A DNA stretch of 22,090 bases from an uncultured Succinatimonas sp. (GTDB lineage Bacteria; Pseudomonadota; Gammaproteobacteria; Enterobacterales; Succinivibrionaceae), in the NCBI GenBank assembly GCA_905201175.1, contig CAJKNC010000016.1, forward strand, positions 1 to 22,090, given 5' to 3'. Of the stretch, positions 14,677 through 22,090 are shown piece after piece. The notes beneath the pieces are model-generated. The model did not search any database. It had not been told where the DNA came from and saw nothing but the letters and a program-made list of their open reading frames with translations. Position numbers and translations under genes: made by a program. Position 1 is the stretch's first letter, and every line of letters begins with the position of its first letter.

Positions 14677-16125
14677 TTATAATCTAGCTAAAGTATTTCT
14701 GACGATCTGATAAATCTCACCTACGCCTTGAATATTGACGCGCTCTTGAGGTGAGTGCGGATTTAAAATAGTTGCGCCTAAGGATACTAATTGTAAATTA
14801 GGTGCAGTTTTAGCAAAAGTTGCAGTTTCTAATCCGGCATGCATTAAAGTTATCTTCATGCGCTTGAGGCCTAAGCTTTCACAGGCGCTCTGCATGCTGT
14901 CTATCAGCGTATTATGGTCAGATGACAGCCAGCAGGCATGACGATGTTCATGTGATATCTCAACATTATCTAATAATTGCGCGCAGGCTTCAATTTTAGC
15001 GATGATTTCATCCAGACCGCTTTCTTTTAAAGATCTGGGCATCAGGCAGATATCAATGCTTTGTTCGGCAGTTTTTACTGTTCCTAAGTTAACTGAGGTT
15101 TCCACGATGCTCGGATCGATATCAGAAAGTCTGACCACTCCATGCGGCAAAGCTAAGAGCAGGCTTACTAATTCAAGGCTTTGCGCATAGCTCAGGCATT
15201 CTTGTACTTCATGCTCTTCAAAGCTTAATTCGGCCTCTTTTTCAAGACGCGCATAGGCAGAGATAGCCTTATTGAAAGCTTCAGTACAGGCTGCTTTGAA
15301 GTCAGCAAGGTGCTCTTTAGGCAAGTTTAAGCAGACAGATGCCTTAGATGGAATAGAATTTCTGACAATGCCGCCTGTAAAGGAGGAAATAAAGAAATCG
15401 AAGCTGCCGCTTAATTCATTTAATATTAAAGCTAAAAGAGAAATAGCATTAGCGCGGCCTAAATGAATATCTGAGCCGCTGTGACCGCCTAAAAAGCCGC
15501 TTAAATTTAATTTAATGCCGGCACAGTCTTCAACTTTTATTCTTTCAGCCTTAAAGCTCAGATTGACATCGCAGGAGCCGGCACAGCCAATGTAGAGCAG
15601 GCCGTTTTCTTCAGAATCAAGATTAATTAAATAATCACCTTGAAGAGCGTCGCAGCTTACGCCTAAGGCTCCTTTCATGGTGGTTTCTTCTTCAACAGTA
15701 AAGATTGCGGTTAAAGGACCGTGACTTAGCTCTTTATCGGCTAAAATTGCAAGTATGGTGGCAATGCCGATGCCATCATCAGCACCTAAAGTAGTTCCAT
15801 GAGCTTTCACAAAGTCATTATCGATATATGCGTCGATAGGATCTTTTAAAAAATCATGCTTAACGCTGTCTAAAGCTACCGGCACCATATCCATATGGGC
15901 TTGCAGGATAACCTTCGGGCTGTTTTCGCGGCCTAAGGTAGCCTCAGCTTTAATGATTACATTGCCGCTTGCATCTAAGGCTGCGGCGTAATTATGATCA
16001 TGGGCAAAATTGATTAAATACTCGGCGAGCTTTTCTTCATGCCCTGAGGGTCTGGGAATCTGTAAAATATTTGCAAATTCGGACCAAACTTGTTTAGGCT
16101 CTAATGATGCAATACCTGCATTCAT
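14677..16125 (-). CDS. pepD: Aminoacyl-histidine dipeptidase (peptidase D, M20C)
   Basis: PepD is a cytoplasmic two-zinc dipeptidase that cleaves Xaa-His and other dipeptides. The 482-residue protein matches E. coli PepD (485 aa) from the N-terminal WSEFANILQIPRPSGHEEKLAEYL. Metal and catalytic positions are present: H77 and D79 (LQAHMDMVP), D116 (GADDGIG), E145/E146 (VEEET), D170 (INLDSEE) and the C-terminal His of NPHSPQERV. The lid domain motif LSGFLGGHSGSDIHLGRAN is clear. SD AGGAG lies 8 nt before the ATG. A small ORF with a hairpin terminator stands 30 bp upstream and the GH13-like gene 21 bp downstream, so pepD is the first large gene of a two-gene unit. Confidence 0.95.
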   Translation of the reverse strand: MNAGIASLEPKQVWSEFANILQIPRPSGHEEKLAEYLINFAHDHNYAAALDASGNVIIKAEATLGRENSPKVILQAHMDMVPVALDSVKHDFLKDPIDAYIDNDFVKAHGTTLGADDGIGIATILAILADKELSHGPLTAIFTVEEETTMKGALGVSCDALQGDYLINLDSEENGLLYIGCAGSCDVNLSFKAERIKVEDCAGIKLNLSGFLGGHSGSDIHLGRANAISLLALILNELSGSFDFFISSFTGGIVRNSIPSKASVCLNLPKEHLADFKAACTEAFNKAISAYARLEKEAELSFEEHEVQECLSYAQSLELVSLLLALPHGVVRLSDIDPSIVETSVNLGTVKTAEQSIDICLMPRSLKESGLDEIIAKIEACAQLLDNVEISHEHRHACWLSSDHNTLIDSMQSACESLGLKRMKITLMHAGLETATFAKTAPNLQLVSLGATILNPHSPQERVNIQGVGEIYQIVRNTLARL

Positions 16126-16137
16126 TTTTATTCTCCT

Positions 16138-16165
16138 AAAAAATTTAAGCCTCTATTAAGAGGCT
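16138..16165 (-). terminator. Terminator between small ORF and pepD
   Basis: On the minus strand AGCCTCT and AGAGGCT (plus-strand 16159-16165 and 16148-16154) pair around a 4-nt loop and are followed by TAAATTTTTT. The small ORF's stop codon lies in the loop and the pepD SD starts right after the T tract. Confidence 0.75.
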
Positions 16166-16371
16166 GAAACGATAGAGCTATTAGAAGCTGCTGGCTTGTC
16201 CTCTTGAAGATCATCAGTCTTCGATTTGGCTACATATATAATATTGATAATTTGGCGTAACTGAGGATCGCAGGCACAGTTAGGAATAATTTGATTCACT
16301 CTTGGAAGATTAGCGGATTCAAATAACTGCATTTCCGATTTATGCTTTAAATTTTTATAAATTCTTTTCAT
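16156..16371 (-). CDS. Small hypothetical protein upstream of pepD
   Basis: A 71-residue ORF (MKRIYKNLKHKSEMQLFES...) that I do not recognise. It has a basic N terminus, a CAC motif (IIPNCACDP) near the middle, a short hydrophobic run (QIINIIYVA) too short for a clear membrane helix, and a polar Ser/Ala-rich tail. ATG 16371 is preferred; a TTG 9 nt upstream has no better SD. GAG 5-7 nt upstream could serve as a weak SD. A consensus -10 lies about 30 nt upstream and a terminator hairpin encloses its stop codon, so it is set up like an independent short transcription unit or a leader ORF for pepD. Coding status is uncertain. Confidence 0.5.
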   Translation of the reverse strand: MKRIYKNLKHKSEMQLFESANLPRVNQIIPNCACDPQLRQIINIIYVAKSKTDDLQEDKPAASNSSIVSAS

Positions 16372-16402
16372 AACGCTCAATTTTTTGGTAAAAACTGCCT
16401 AT

Positions 16403-16431
16403 ATTATACCGTGCACTTAACTTTAAAGTTA
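16403..16431 (-). promoter_or_regulatory. Promoter with palindromic operator candidate
   Basis: A perfect minus-strand TATAAT occupies 16403-16408, about 30 nt before the small ORF. The place of its -35 box is covered by a perfect 14-bp palindrome, TAACTTTAAAGTTA (16418-16431), which could bind a dimeric regulator. The remaining 16432-16603 is AT-rich, with an AT hairpin (16502-16520) and a weak TATAAA (16556-16561) that may serve bioF. Confidence 0.45.
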
Positions 16432-16603
16432 GCCAATTTTTATAATAGACGGTTTTTATTTAACAAAAAGTCAGTCTCTGTCGGCTAAATTTTAAGCTGC
16501 TATATTATTTTTAATAATATTAAGCACAAATATTTTTAGTTAAAACAGTCGATTTTATAAACATGTACGCTATGGTTGTGATTTTAGGGGCTAAATAAGC
16601 TTT

Positions 16604-17767
16604 ATGAATATTTATGAAAGCATGCAGGCATTAGAGGAAGAAGCTCTGCGCAAAGCCAGTTTTCGCAGAATTATTGCTAAAGAGCAGCGCGGCGCGCATA
16701 TTTTTGCCGACGGCAAGGAGTATGTAAATCTGTCCTCAAATGATTATTTAGGCTTAGCTGCAGATAAAGAATTAGTAAAAAGCTTTTTATCAAGCGTGCC
16801 TCAGGAGAGCCTGCGCTTCTCTTCATCAGGCTCGCCGCTTTTAACCGGAGCTCATGAATCCTATGCTAAGGCACAGCGCATCTGCGAGGATTTATTTAAG
16901 AAAAAAGCCGTATTCTTCAATAGCGGCTTTGCGGCTAATTCAGGGGCCATCAGTGCTCTGGCAAATTTGCCTAAAACTATAATCATTGCTGATAAATATG
17001 CTCATGCTTCTATTATCGACGGCATGCAGAAGGCAGGAAAGTTTCTGCGTTATGCCCATAATGACTATGAGCATTTAGAGAAGCTCATCTGCAAGGTATA
17101 TGCTGATTATGACAATATTGTTGTCGCTACTGAAGGCATTTTCAGCATGGACGGCGATAAGGCCGATATAAGGCGCTTAGCGGCACTTAAGGACAGATAT
17201 CCAAAGCTTAGTCTTTATGTTGATGAGGCTCATTCTTTTTGCGTCGCAGGCGACGATCTATTAGGACTGTGCAGCGAGCAGCAGCTAAGCGCTAAAATTG
17301 ATTTTATATTATGTACCTGCGGTAAGGGCTTAGGCTCGCAGGGAGCTTTTTTGCTTTGCAATCAGATCGCTTGTGATTATTTTATAAATACCGTAAGACC
17401 GCTGATATTTTCCACAGCTATGGCTCCTATATGCTATGAGCATATAGCTTTTATGCTGGCAAATTTAGGCAAGTTCAAAAATCGCCGTCTGCGTCTGCAG
17501 AATATGCAGGCTTATCTGCATGAGGTTTTTGCCAGAAAAGGTCTTTTGGATATTTCAGAGAGCCATATATTAGCTCTTTTGACCTATGATAACGACAAGG
17601 CCCTGAAAGCCTGCGAGTTCTTCAAGGAACGCGGTTTTTATGCCTTGCCTATCAGGCATCCTACTGTACCCTTAGGCAAGGCGCGTCTGCGTATTTCTTT
17701 AACTGCAGGCTTAAGCGACAGTGAGGTGGAGGCCTTAGCCTCAGCAATTGAGGAGTGTAAGTTTTAA
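16604..17767 (+). CDS. bioF: 8-amino-7-oxononanoate synthase
   Basis: BioF is a PLP enzyme joining pimeloyl-ACP and alanine to form KAPA, the first step of biotin ring assembly. The 387-residue protein (E. coli 384) shows the alpha-oxoamine synthase pattern: LSSNDYLGLA (43-52), SSGSPLLTGAHESYAKAQ (74-91), NSGFAANSGAI, H134 (KYAHAS) stacking on PLP, EGIFSMDGD, D207 and H210 (VDEAH) and the Schiff-base lysine K241 (CGKGLGSQGA). The loop after VDEAH (SFCVAGDD) differs from the usual GTGVxGxxGxG. An AGGGG 13 nt before the ATG is a distant SD. Its TAA overlaps the bioG ATG by one base (TAATG), so translation is coupled. Confidence 0.92.
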   Translation: MNIYESMQALEEEALRKASFRRIIAKEQRGAHIFADGKEYVNLSSNDYLGLAADKELVKSFLSSVPQESLRFSSSGSPLLTGAHESYAKAQRICEDLFKKKAVFFNSGFAANSGAISALANLPKTIIIADKYAHASIIDGMQKAGKFLRYAHNDYEHLEKLICKVYADYDNIVVATEGIFSMDGDKADIRRLAALKDRYPKLSLYVDEAHSFCVAGDDLLGLCSEQQLSAKIDFILCTCGKGLGSQGAFLLCNQIACDYFINTVRPLIFSTAMAPICYEHIAFMLANLGKFKNRRLRLQNMQAYLHEVFARKGLLDISESHILALLTYDNDKALKACEFFKERGFYALPIRHPTVPLGKARLRISLTAGLSDSEVEALASAIEECKF

Positions 17768-18426
17768 TGAAGCAGCTTTTTTTAAACGGCAGGCAAGGTT
17801 CAGTTTTAAAGCTATTTTTTTCAGGATACGGTCAGGATCCTGAGCCTTTTGTGCCTTTATGCGGAGAAACTAGCGTTGCGATGGTGTATGACTATGAGGA
17901 TCTGAGCTTTAATGAGGATGAGTATGCCGATTTTGAAAAAATAGAGCTGATTTCCTGGTCAATAGGCGTGATGGTAAGTTCTTATATTTTAAGAAACAGC
18001 CGGCTTTTATCAAAGGCAGCTAAGCTTATTGCCGTAAACGGCACTCCTGATGGCATAGCATTTGCGCCGTCAGCAGCGGGCTTGCCTGACAAGCTGTGGT
18101 ATCAGACTTATATGAGCATGGATGAACAGAACAAAGAGCTTTTTATAAAAAATATGCTGGGAGCTAAAAGTGATTATTATTTAAAGCATCTGCCTAAAAG
18201 AACTGCTGCAAGCTGCAAAAATGAGCTTTTAGCTTTATATGAGTTCCGCAAGGCTCACAGCGAGAGCTTTGATTTTATTTTTGATGAGGCCTATATAGGC
18301 ACTAAAGATAAGATTTTCCCGCCGCTTATACTGAGAAAGGCTTTTGATAATGGCAGGACCTCGGTAATTAAGGGGCCGTGGGCGCATTTTGATCAGGATC
18401 TATTCAAAAGCCTTTTGTCTAATTAG
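17767..18426 (+). CDS. bioG: Pimeloyl-ACP methyl ester esterase BioG (DUF452)
   Basis: BioG cleaves the methyl ester of pimeloyl-ACP, ending the fatty-acid-like elongation begun by BioC; it replaces BioH in Haemophilus-type genomes. The 219-residue protein fits the BioG/DUF452 family: FFSGYGQDPEPF near 17-28 (oxyanion region), YDYEDL (41-46), the nucleophile elbow SWSIGV with S65, D181 (GTKDKIFPP) and H207 (GPWAHFD), an alpha/beta-hydrolase triad. Similarity to family members is weak outside these motifs, as usual for BioG. It starts on the last base of bioF and is followed by bioC 14 nt later, which supports the assignment. Confidence 0.88.
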   Translation: MKQLFLNGRQGSVLKLFFSGYGQDPEPFVPLCGETSVAMVYDYEDLSFNEDEYADFEKIELISWSIGVMVSSYILRNSRLLSKAAKLIAVNGTPDGIAFAPSAAGLPDKLWYQTYMSMDEQNKELFIKNMLGAKSDYYLKHLPKRTAASCKNELLALYEFRKAHSESFDFIFDEAYIGTKDKIFPPLILRKAFDNGRTSVIKGPWAHFDQDLFKSLLSN

Positions 18427-18440
18427 GGAGTCTTGCTGAT

Positions 18441-19175
18441 TTGAATAAGATTTTACAGCGCTTTTCTAAAGCCTCGAAAACCTATCATGACAATGCTTTT
18501 GTGCAAAAGCATATGGGAGAGCGATTGCATCAGCTTTTGCCGCGGAAAAATTTTCAAAATATTTTGGAGATAGGCTGCGGCAGCGGAAGCTTTTCTGAGC
18601 TCTTAGTTAAAGCCTATCCTCAGGCGCATATAACCTTAAATGATTTAAGCCCGCAGATGCTGTCTATCTGCAAAAGCAGATTTTCTTCAGAATTTGACTA
18701 TATTGAAGGAGATGCGCAGCTCTTAAATTTTCCGGCAAAATATGACTTAATCTGCAGCTGCGCCTGCTTTCAATGGTTCTCTGACTTAGAGCAGGGCTTA
18801 AACAGATTAAAAAAGTTCTTAAGCGCTGACGGCGTTTTAGCCTGTGCTATTTTTGGCTTCGAGCATTTTCATGAGATTAAGAGCTTATGCGGGGTGGGTC
18901 TAAATTATCCTAAAGTCAGTGAGCTTGAAGCTATGCTGGGAGCTTTAGGCTTTGAAAGCAATCTTGAGGAGGAAAATATTCTCGTTCATTTTAAAAGCGT
19001 AAGCGCGATGCTGCGGCATTTTAAGAAAACCGGAATCACAGCCTTGTCCTCACAGATGTGGACTCGCGGCAGGCTTTTGGCCTTTATGGAGGCATATGAG
19101 CGTAATTATAAGGATGAAGCCGGCATTCAGCTCAGCTGGAATCCTGTATATGCAGTCTGCAAAGTAAAAAGCTGA
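18441..19175 (+). CDS. bioC: Malonyl-ACP O-methyltransferase, TTG start
   Basis: BioC methylates the free carboxyl of malonyl-ACP using SAM so that fatty acid synthase can build the pimeloyl chain. The 244-residue protein (E. coli 251) has the family N terminus ILQRFSKASKTYHDNAFVQKHM, SAM motif I ILEIGCGSGSFSELL (41-55), the acidic position in LNDLSPQML, and EGDAQLLNF, CACFQWFSDLE and LRHFKKTGITAL, all typical of BioC. No ATG fits; TTG 18441 gives the proper N terminus, with GGGAG at 18426-18430 ten nt upstream overlapping the bioG stop. It is the last gene of bioFGC. A UUG start may keep expression low. Confidence 0.93.
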   Translation: MNKILQRFSKASKTYHDNAFVQKHMGERLHQLLPRKNFQNILEIGCGSGSFSELLVKAYPQAHITLNDLSPQMLSICKSRFSSEFDYIEGDAQLLNFPAKYDLICSCACFQWFSDLEQGLNRLKKFLSADGVLACAIFGFEHFHEIKSLCGVGLNYPKVSELEAMLGALGFESNLEEENILVHFKSVSAMLRHFKKTGITALSSQMWTRGRLLAFMEAYERNYKDEAGIQLSWNPVYAVCKVKS

Positions 19176-19192
19176 CAGCATGTCAGCTTTTT
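19166..19192. terminator. Bidirectional terminator between bioC and uspE
   Basis: AAAAAGCTGACA (19166-19177) pairs perfectly with TGTCAGCTTTTT (19181-19192) around GCA. A and T tracts on both sides suit the two convergent genes. The bioC TGA stop (19173-19175) lies inside the stem. Confidence 0.9.
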
Positions 19193-19228
19193 AAGCTCAT
19201 TAAAATTTATCTGAGAAACAGTGTATAG

Positions 19229-20158
19229 CTAGCTTTCAGTCTTAGTTAAGACCTTCTTGTTGATGACGACTAAGTCAGCATCCAAATAATCCACGATTTC
19301 CTCACAGGTATTGCCCATCAAGGCAGCCATAGCTCCAGTACGCCCTGCAGAGCCTATGAATACTACGCGAGCATTGATTTTACGGCAAATATCCGGAATT
19401 ACGTCATCAGGCATGCCTTCGGCAATATGGCAGTTTTCAAGAGGAATGCCGTGAGCATTTGCAAAGGCTTGAAGGCGGCTGCGATGCTCGGTTAATATAT
19501 TTTCTTCATAAATTTCGGGAGAATAATGAGGAACTTCAAGCATGATGGTAGGCAAGGCTACAGGGGCGCTGTTTACTAGGTGAATCGGATCTCCTGTAAT
19601 CGCTGAAACCTGCTGAGCTTCACGCAGAAGCGTCAAATTAATGTTCATGCGCGCGCGGTTAGAAAAATCCACGGCAACAGCAATGCTGCCTGAATCTGCC
19701 CATTTGTGCTCTTTTGCAATAATTACCGGAACGTCGGCATGACGCAATAAGTACCAATCTATAGGAGTAAATATAAGAGCATCTAAGACGCCATGACGGT
19801 TAGCTGCTTTGATAACCAGATCATAATTGCCTTCTTTCATCTCGCTGACAATGCCTTCAGCAATATCCTTAGCAAAGCATACCTTAGTATCAACCTGCGG
19901 CTGATTATCCAGATTTTCAGTGTATTTACTGATTATTCCCTGCAGCTGCTCTTGATGAGTCTTTAAAATATCCTCACGGGTATCTTTTTCCCGGAGTCTA
20001 TTTAAAATATGGATATCGTAGGAAAAATCGTACACTAAACGCAAAGCTGTAATCTTAACCTTAGGATTATAGCGAGATAGCTCTAGCGCACGCTGTAAAG
20101 CTGTTTGGTGGTCACGTTTAGGTTCAATTACCACCAAAATATGATTATATTGTTTCAT
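19229..20158 (-). CDS. uspE: Universal stress protein E (tandem USP domains)
   Basis: UspE is a cytoplasmic tandem universal stress protein linked in E. coli to stress survival, motility and aggregation. The 309-residue protein matches E. coli UspE (316 aa): the first USP domain (about 1-150) has HILVVIEPKRDHQTALQRAL and IFTPIDWYLLRHADVPV, the second (about 155-309) has the ATP-site pattern GSAGRTGAMAALMGNT and ends with ADLVVINK. Start ATG 20158 is set by an excellent AAGGAGG 4 nt upstream (MKQYNHILVVI); ten more residues upstream are open but unsupported. A 6-bp inverted repeat (CCTATA/TATAGG, 20177-20195) lies in the leader. murJ is upstream in the same direction with a 115-bp gap that holds no gene. 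Confidence 0.93.
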   Translation of the reverse strand: MKQYNHILVVIEPKRDHQTALQRALELSRYNPKVKITALRLVYDFSYDIHILNRLREKDTREDILKTHQEQLQGIISKYTENLDNQPQVDTKVCFAKDIAEGIVSEMKEGNYDLVIKAANRHGVLDALIFTPIDWYLLRHADVPVIIAKEHKWADSGSIAVAVDFSNRARMNINLTLLREAQQVSAITGDPIHLVNSAPVALPTIMLEVPHYSPEIYEENILTEHRSRLQAFANAHGIPLENCHIAEGMPDDVIPDICRKINARVVFIGSAGRTGAMAALMGNTCEEIVDYLDADLVVINKKVLTKTES

Positions 20159-20273
20159 AAGGCCTCCTTGCGTGTTCCTATACCTCAAATATAGGTAAAG
20201 CCTTATAAAAATGCATTAGGAAAAGCAAATAAATGTGCGCTTATTTACAAATATTTCAAAAAATATCAGTAGC

Positions 20274-21845
20274 TTACATTTTTAGAGTTCTCGGCTTTAT
20301 CCCGGTAAGCAGGCATATTCCCACAAAGATTATTGCTCCTAAGCCTATAAAAGCCATTAAATATAAGGCTCCTGAAAGGGTATTCATCTGCCCCCAGGTT
20401 TGCAGATCAAAAGACAGATAGCGAAGTACGGCTGCCATGATGACAGAGGCTAGGGAAGCTTTAAGAATAAAAAGCAGGCTTTGAGCACTTAAGGCATAGA
20501 TTTTTCTTTTATATAAAAAGAACAGCAGCAATCCGGCATTTATATAGGCTGCCAGAGCTGTTGAAAGTGCTAGGCCGACATAGCCTAAGGGAACTATGAA
20601 AATTAGATTGAAGATTATATTAGATGCAATTGCACATAAGGAGCAGCGTACAGGGGTTTTGGTATCCTGAATGGCGGCAAAGCCTTGTACTAGCACCCTG
20701 ACTAGCATAATGGCAGCTAGTCCCGAAACCGAGGCCATCAGCGAGGCTGCAGATAAGCTTACATGTTCAATATTAAAGGCTCCGCGCATGAAGATAACTC
20801 TTAGCATCGGCTCTCTTAGAGCAATGATGCCGAACATCGAGGGCAGGCCTAAGAGTAAAACTAAGCGTACGCCCCAATCTAAGGTTTTTTGGTAGCGCAA
20901 GGGATCGTTTGCCTGATTTACCTTAGATAAGGCCGGCAGGATTACGGTTGAAATAGCAACCGCGAAGATGCCGATTGGGAATTCTAAAAGTCTGTCTGAA
21001 TAATAGAGATAAGAGATGGCTCCTGTAGCTAAAAAGGAAGCCAGTACGGTATTGACTAAGAGATTCAGCTGGCTTGCAGAGACGCCTAATATAGCCGGCA
21101 GCATTAATGTTCTGATTTTTTTGACATTAGGATCAGACCAGCCCCATTTAGGCATTACCAGGAGCTTTAGCTTGATAATCAGCGGGATCTGAAATAAAAG
21201 CTGCAGTATGCCGCCTGCAACCATGCCGTAAGCTAGGATGACATTAGCATCCTCAAAATAGGGAGTCAGGCAGAGCACAAAAGCTATCAGGGTTATGTTG
21301 AGGATGCAGGGAGTCATTGCCGGAACGGCAAAGCGGCCAAAGACATTCAGGATCGAGCTTGTCAGTGCAGTCAGGGTAATGAAGAAAAGATAGGGAAAGG
21401 TAATTCTTAAAAGTTCCGAGGCTTTAATAAATTTGTCTCCGTCGGGTGCTCCGTTTAAATGAGCTTGAAACCAGCCCCAGCCGAAAATTGCAGTTAAAAT
21501 CGGAGATGCCAGCATGCCCAAAATAGTGACGCCTAAGACACACACTCCTAAGGTTCCGCAGGTATTAGCCAGCATGCTTCTTAAATCCTGCGGCGATCCC
21601 TGTTCCTTAGCTTTGCTCATAATCGGCACAAATGACTGTGCAAAGGCTCCTTCGGCAAAAAGGCGGCGGAAAAAATTCGGAATGCGGTTGGCAAAGAAAA
21701 ATATGTCAGCACTCATGCCTGCGCCTAAGACTGAAGCGATGACGATATCTCTGAACATACCTAAGATGCGCGAGAGAAGAGTAAAAAAAGAGGTGATCAT
21801 TCCTGATCTTAAAAGTCTGGATTTTTTCACAACTGCATTGGCCAT
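20274..21845 (-). CDS. murJ: Lipid II flippase MurJ
   Basis: MurJ moves lipid II across the inner membrane for peptidoglycan synthesis and is essential in E. coli. The 523-residue MOP-superfamily protein has about 14 hydrophobic helices and matches E. coli MurJ (511 aa): SRILGMFRDIVIASVLGAG (TM1 with two conserved Arg), NRIPNFFRRLFAEGAFAQSFVPI, ITFPYLFFITL, PAILGVSASQLNLLVNTVLASFL, YYSDRLLEFPIGIFAVA (conserved central-cavity Arg) and VLVQGFAAIQDTKTPVR. I chose ATG 21845 (MANAVVKKSRLLRSGM), behind GAGG; an upstream ATG at 21896 would add 17 residues before the conserved start. It is likely monocistronic or read into uspE. In E. coli rpsT often lies nearby; none is seen here before the window ends. 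Confidence 0.95.
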   Translation of the reverse strand: MANAVVKKSRLLRSGMITSFFTLLSRILGMFRDIVIASVLGAGMSADIFFFANRIPNFFRRLFAEGAFAQSFVPIMSKAKEQGSPQDLRSMLANTCGTLGVCVLGVTILGMLASPILTAIFGWGWFQAHLNGAPDGDKFIKASELLRITFPYLFFITLTALTSSILNVFGRFAVPAMTPCILNITLIAFVLCLTPYFEDANVILAYGMVAGGILQLLFQIPLIIKLKLLVMPKWGWSDPNVKKIRTLMLPAILGVSASQLNLLVNTVLASFLATGAISYLYYSDRLLEFPIGIFAVAISTVILPALSKVNQANDPLRYQKTLDWGVRLVLLLGLPSMFGIIALREPMLRVIFMRGAFNIEHVSLSAASLMASVSGLAAIMLVRVLVQGFAAIQDTKTPVRCSLCAIASNIIFNLIFIVPLGYVGLALSTALAAYINAGLLLFFLYKRKIYALSAQSLLFILKASLASVIMAAVLRYLSFDLQTWGQMNTLSGALYLMAFIGLGAIIFVGICLLTGIKPRTLKM

Positions 21846-21873
21846 AGTAAACCTCGACTGACTGGTGGTGCGT

Positions 21874-21918
21874 ATCTTAGCATATAGTGCCTGCAAACGA
21901 ACCTTTTAATGTTCGTTT
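21874..21918 (-). promoter_or_regulatory. murJ promoter with overlapping inverted repeat
   Basis: On the minus strand TGC TAAGAT is an extended -10 (hexamer 21874-21879), giving a start near 21867 and a leader of about 22 nt. Directly upstream an 8-bp inverted repeat, AAACGAAC (21895-21902) and GTTCGTTT (21911-21918), covers the -35 zone. Read on the plus strand the repeat is followed by a T7 run, but no plus-strand gene ends there, so an operator is the better reading. Confidence 0.4.
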
Positions 21919-22023
21919 CATATTTTTTTATTATTCGTCATTAATATAAAAATTCAGCTTTTGTGGGAAAGTCAGTGAAAAGCTTATAAATCTGTTGAAA
22001 AGTAGCGAGATATACGCTTAAAA

Positions 22024-22052
22024 CAAAACATTAATTTGTTATTAATGTTTTG
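22024..22052. repeat. Perfect 12-bp inverted repeat near right end
   Basis: CAAAACATTAAT (22024-22035) and ATTAATGTTTTG (22041-22052) pair perfectly around TTGTT. It is AT-rich, with an ATAATTTTTT stretch on its right. It may be a terminator or operator belonging to a gene beyond the window. Apart from this and the murJ promoter, 21919-22090 shows no gene. Confidence 0.5.
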
Positions 22053-22090
22053 ATAATTTTTTATAATTATGATATAAATCAATAATATAT

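Noticed and set aside
16552..16580. BirA-operator-like half sites (TTATAAACA ... GGTTGTGAT) before bioF
   Set aside because: The spacing is 10 bp instead of about 16 as in E. coli, and the right half matches poorly.

Overview
The window looks like an ordinary chromosomal stretch of a gammaproteobacterium with AT-rich intergenic DNA. It shows a translation operon (thrS-infC-rpmI-rplT), a hexameric-type citrate synthase, UspE, PdxH, PurU, PepD, MurJ, an MsbA-like exporter and a BioG/BioC biotin pathway. The closest fit I can suggest is an anaerobic gut lineage such as Succinivibrionaceae (Aeromonadales). That is an inference from protein style and AT-rich spacers, not a marker-gene result. I see no insertion sequence, prophage, CRISPR array or integron; nearly all of the sequence is explained by intact genes on both strands separated by short spacers with clear hairpin terminators.

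Layout: 1-1.43 kb, an outer-membrane porin with its own extended -10 promoter and terminator. 1.55-1.71 kb, a minus-strand tRNA-Val(GAC) with promoter and terminator. 1.8-5.27 kb, thrS, infC, rpmI and rplT with a structured thrS leader and an infC gene that starts at a non-canonical ATA. 5.3-6.7 kb, gltA on the minus strand, divergent from purU (6.8-7.7 kb). 7.7-8.3 kb, pdxH on the minus strand, divergent from ackA (8.5-9.8 kb). 9.9-11.7 kb, an MsbA-like ABC exporter. 11.7-16.4 kb, a minus-strand block: a DUF2786 protein, a GH13 protein that has lost its catalytic residues, pepD, and a small unknown ORF. 16.6-19.2 kb, bioF-bioG-bioC, tightly packed. 19.2-21.8 kb, uspE and murJ on the minus strand. 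21.85-22.09 kb, an AT-rich non-coding end with two inverted repeats.

How the genes work together: the thrS operon supplies threonyl-tRNA and ribosome/initiation components. Its RNA-level control signals appear conserved: a hairpin resembling a tRNA-Thr anticodon arm directly before the thrS ribosome site, and an infC start codon that IF3 should discriminate against. bioFGC covers three steps of biotin synthesis (malonyl-ACP methylation, pimeloyl-ester hydrolysis, KAPA formation), while bioA, bioB and bioD are not in the window. gltA, ackA and purU belong to central carbon and one-carbon metabolism. The MsbA-like exporter and murJ belong to envelope assembly.

The most unusual object is the 691-residue GH13/MalZ-like protein at 12580-14655. 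It keeps the fold-level motifs of a maltodextrin glucosidase but has replaced the acid/base Glu, the transition-state Asp and the invariant Arg, so it is a likely pseudoenzyme in an intact reading frame, apparently co-transcribed behind pepD.
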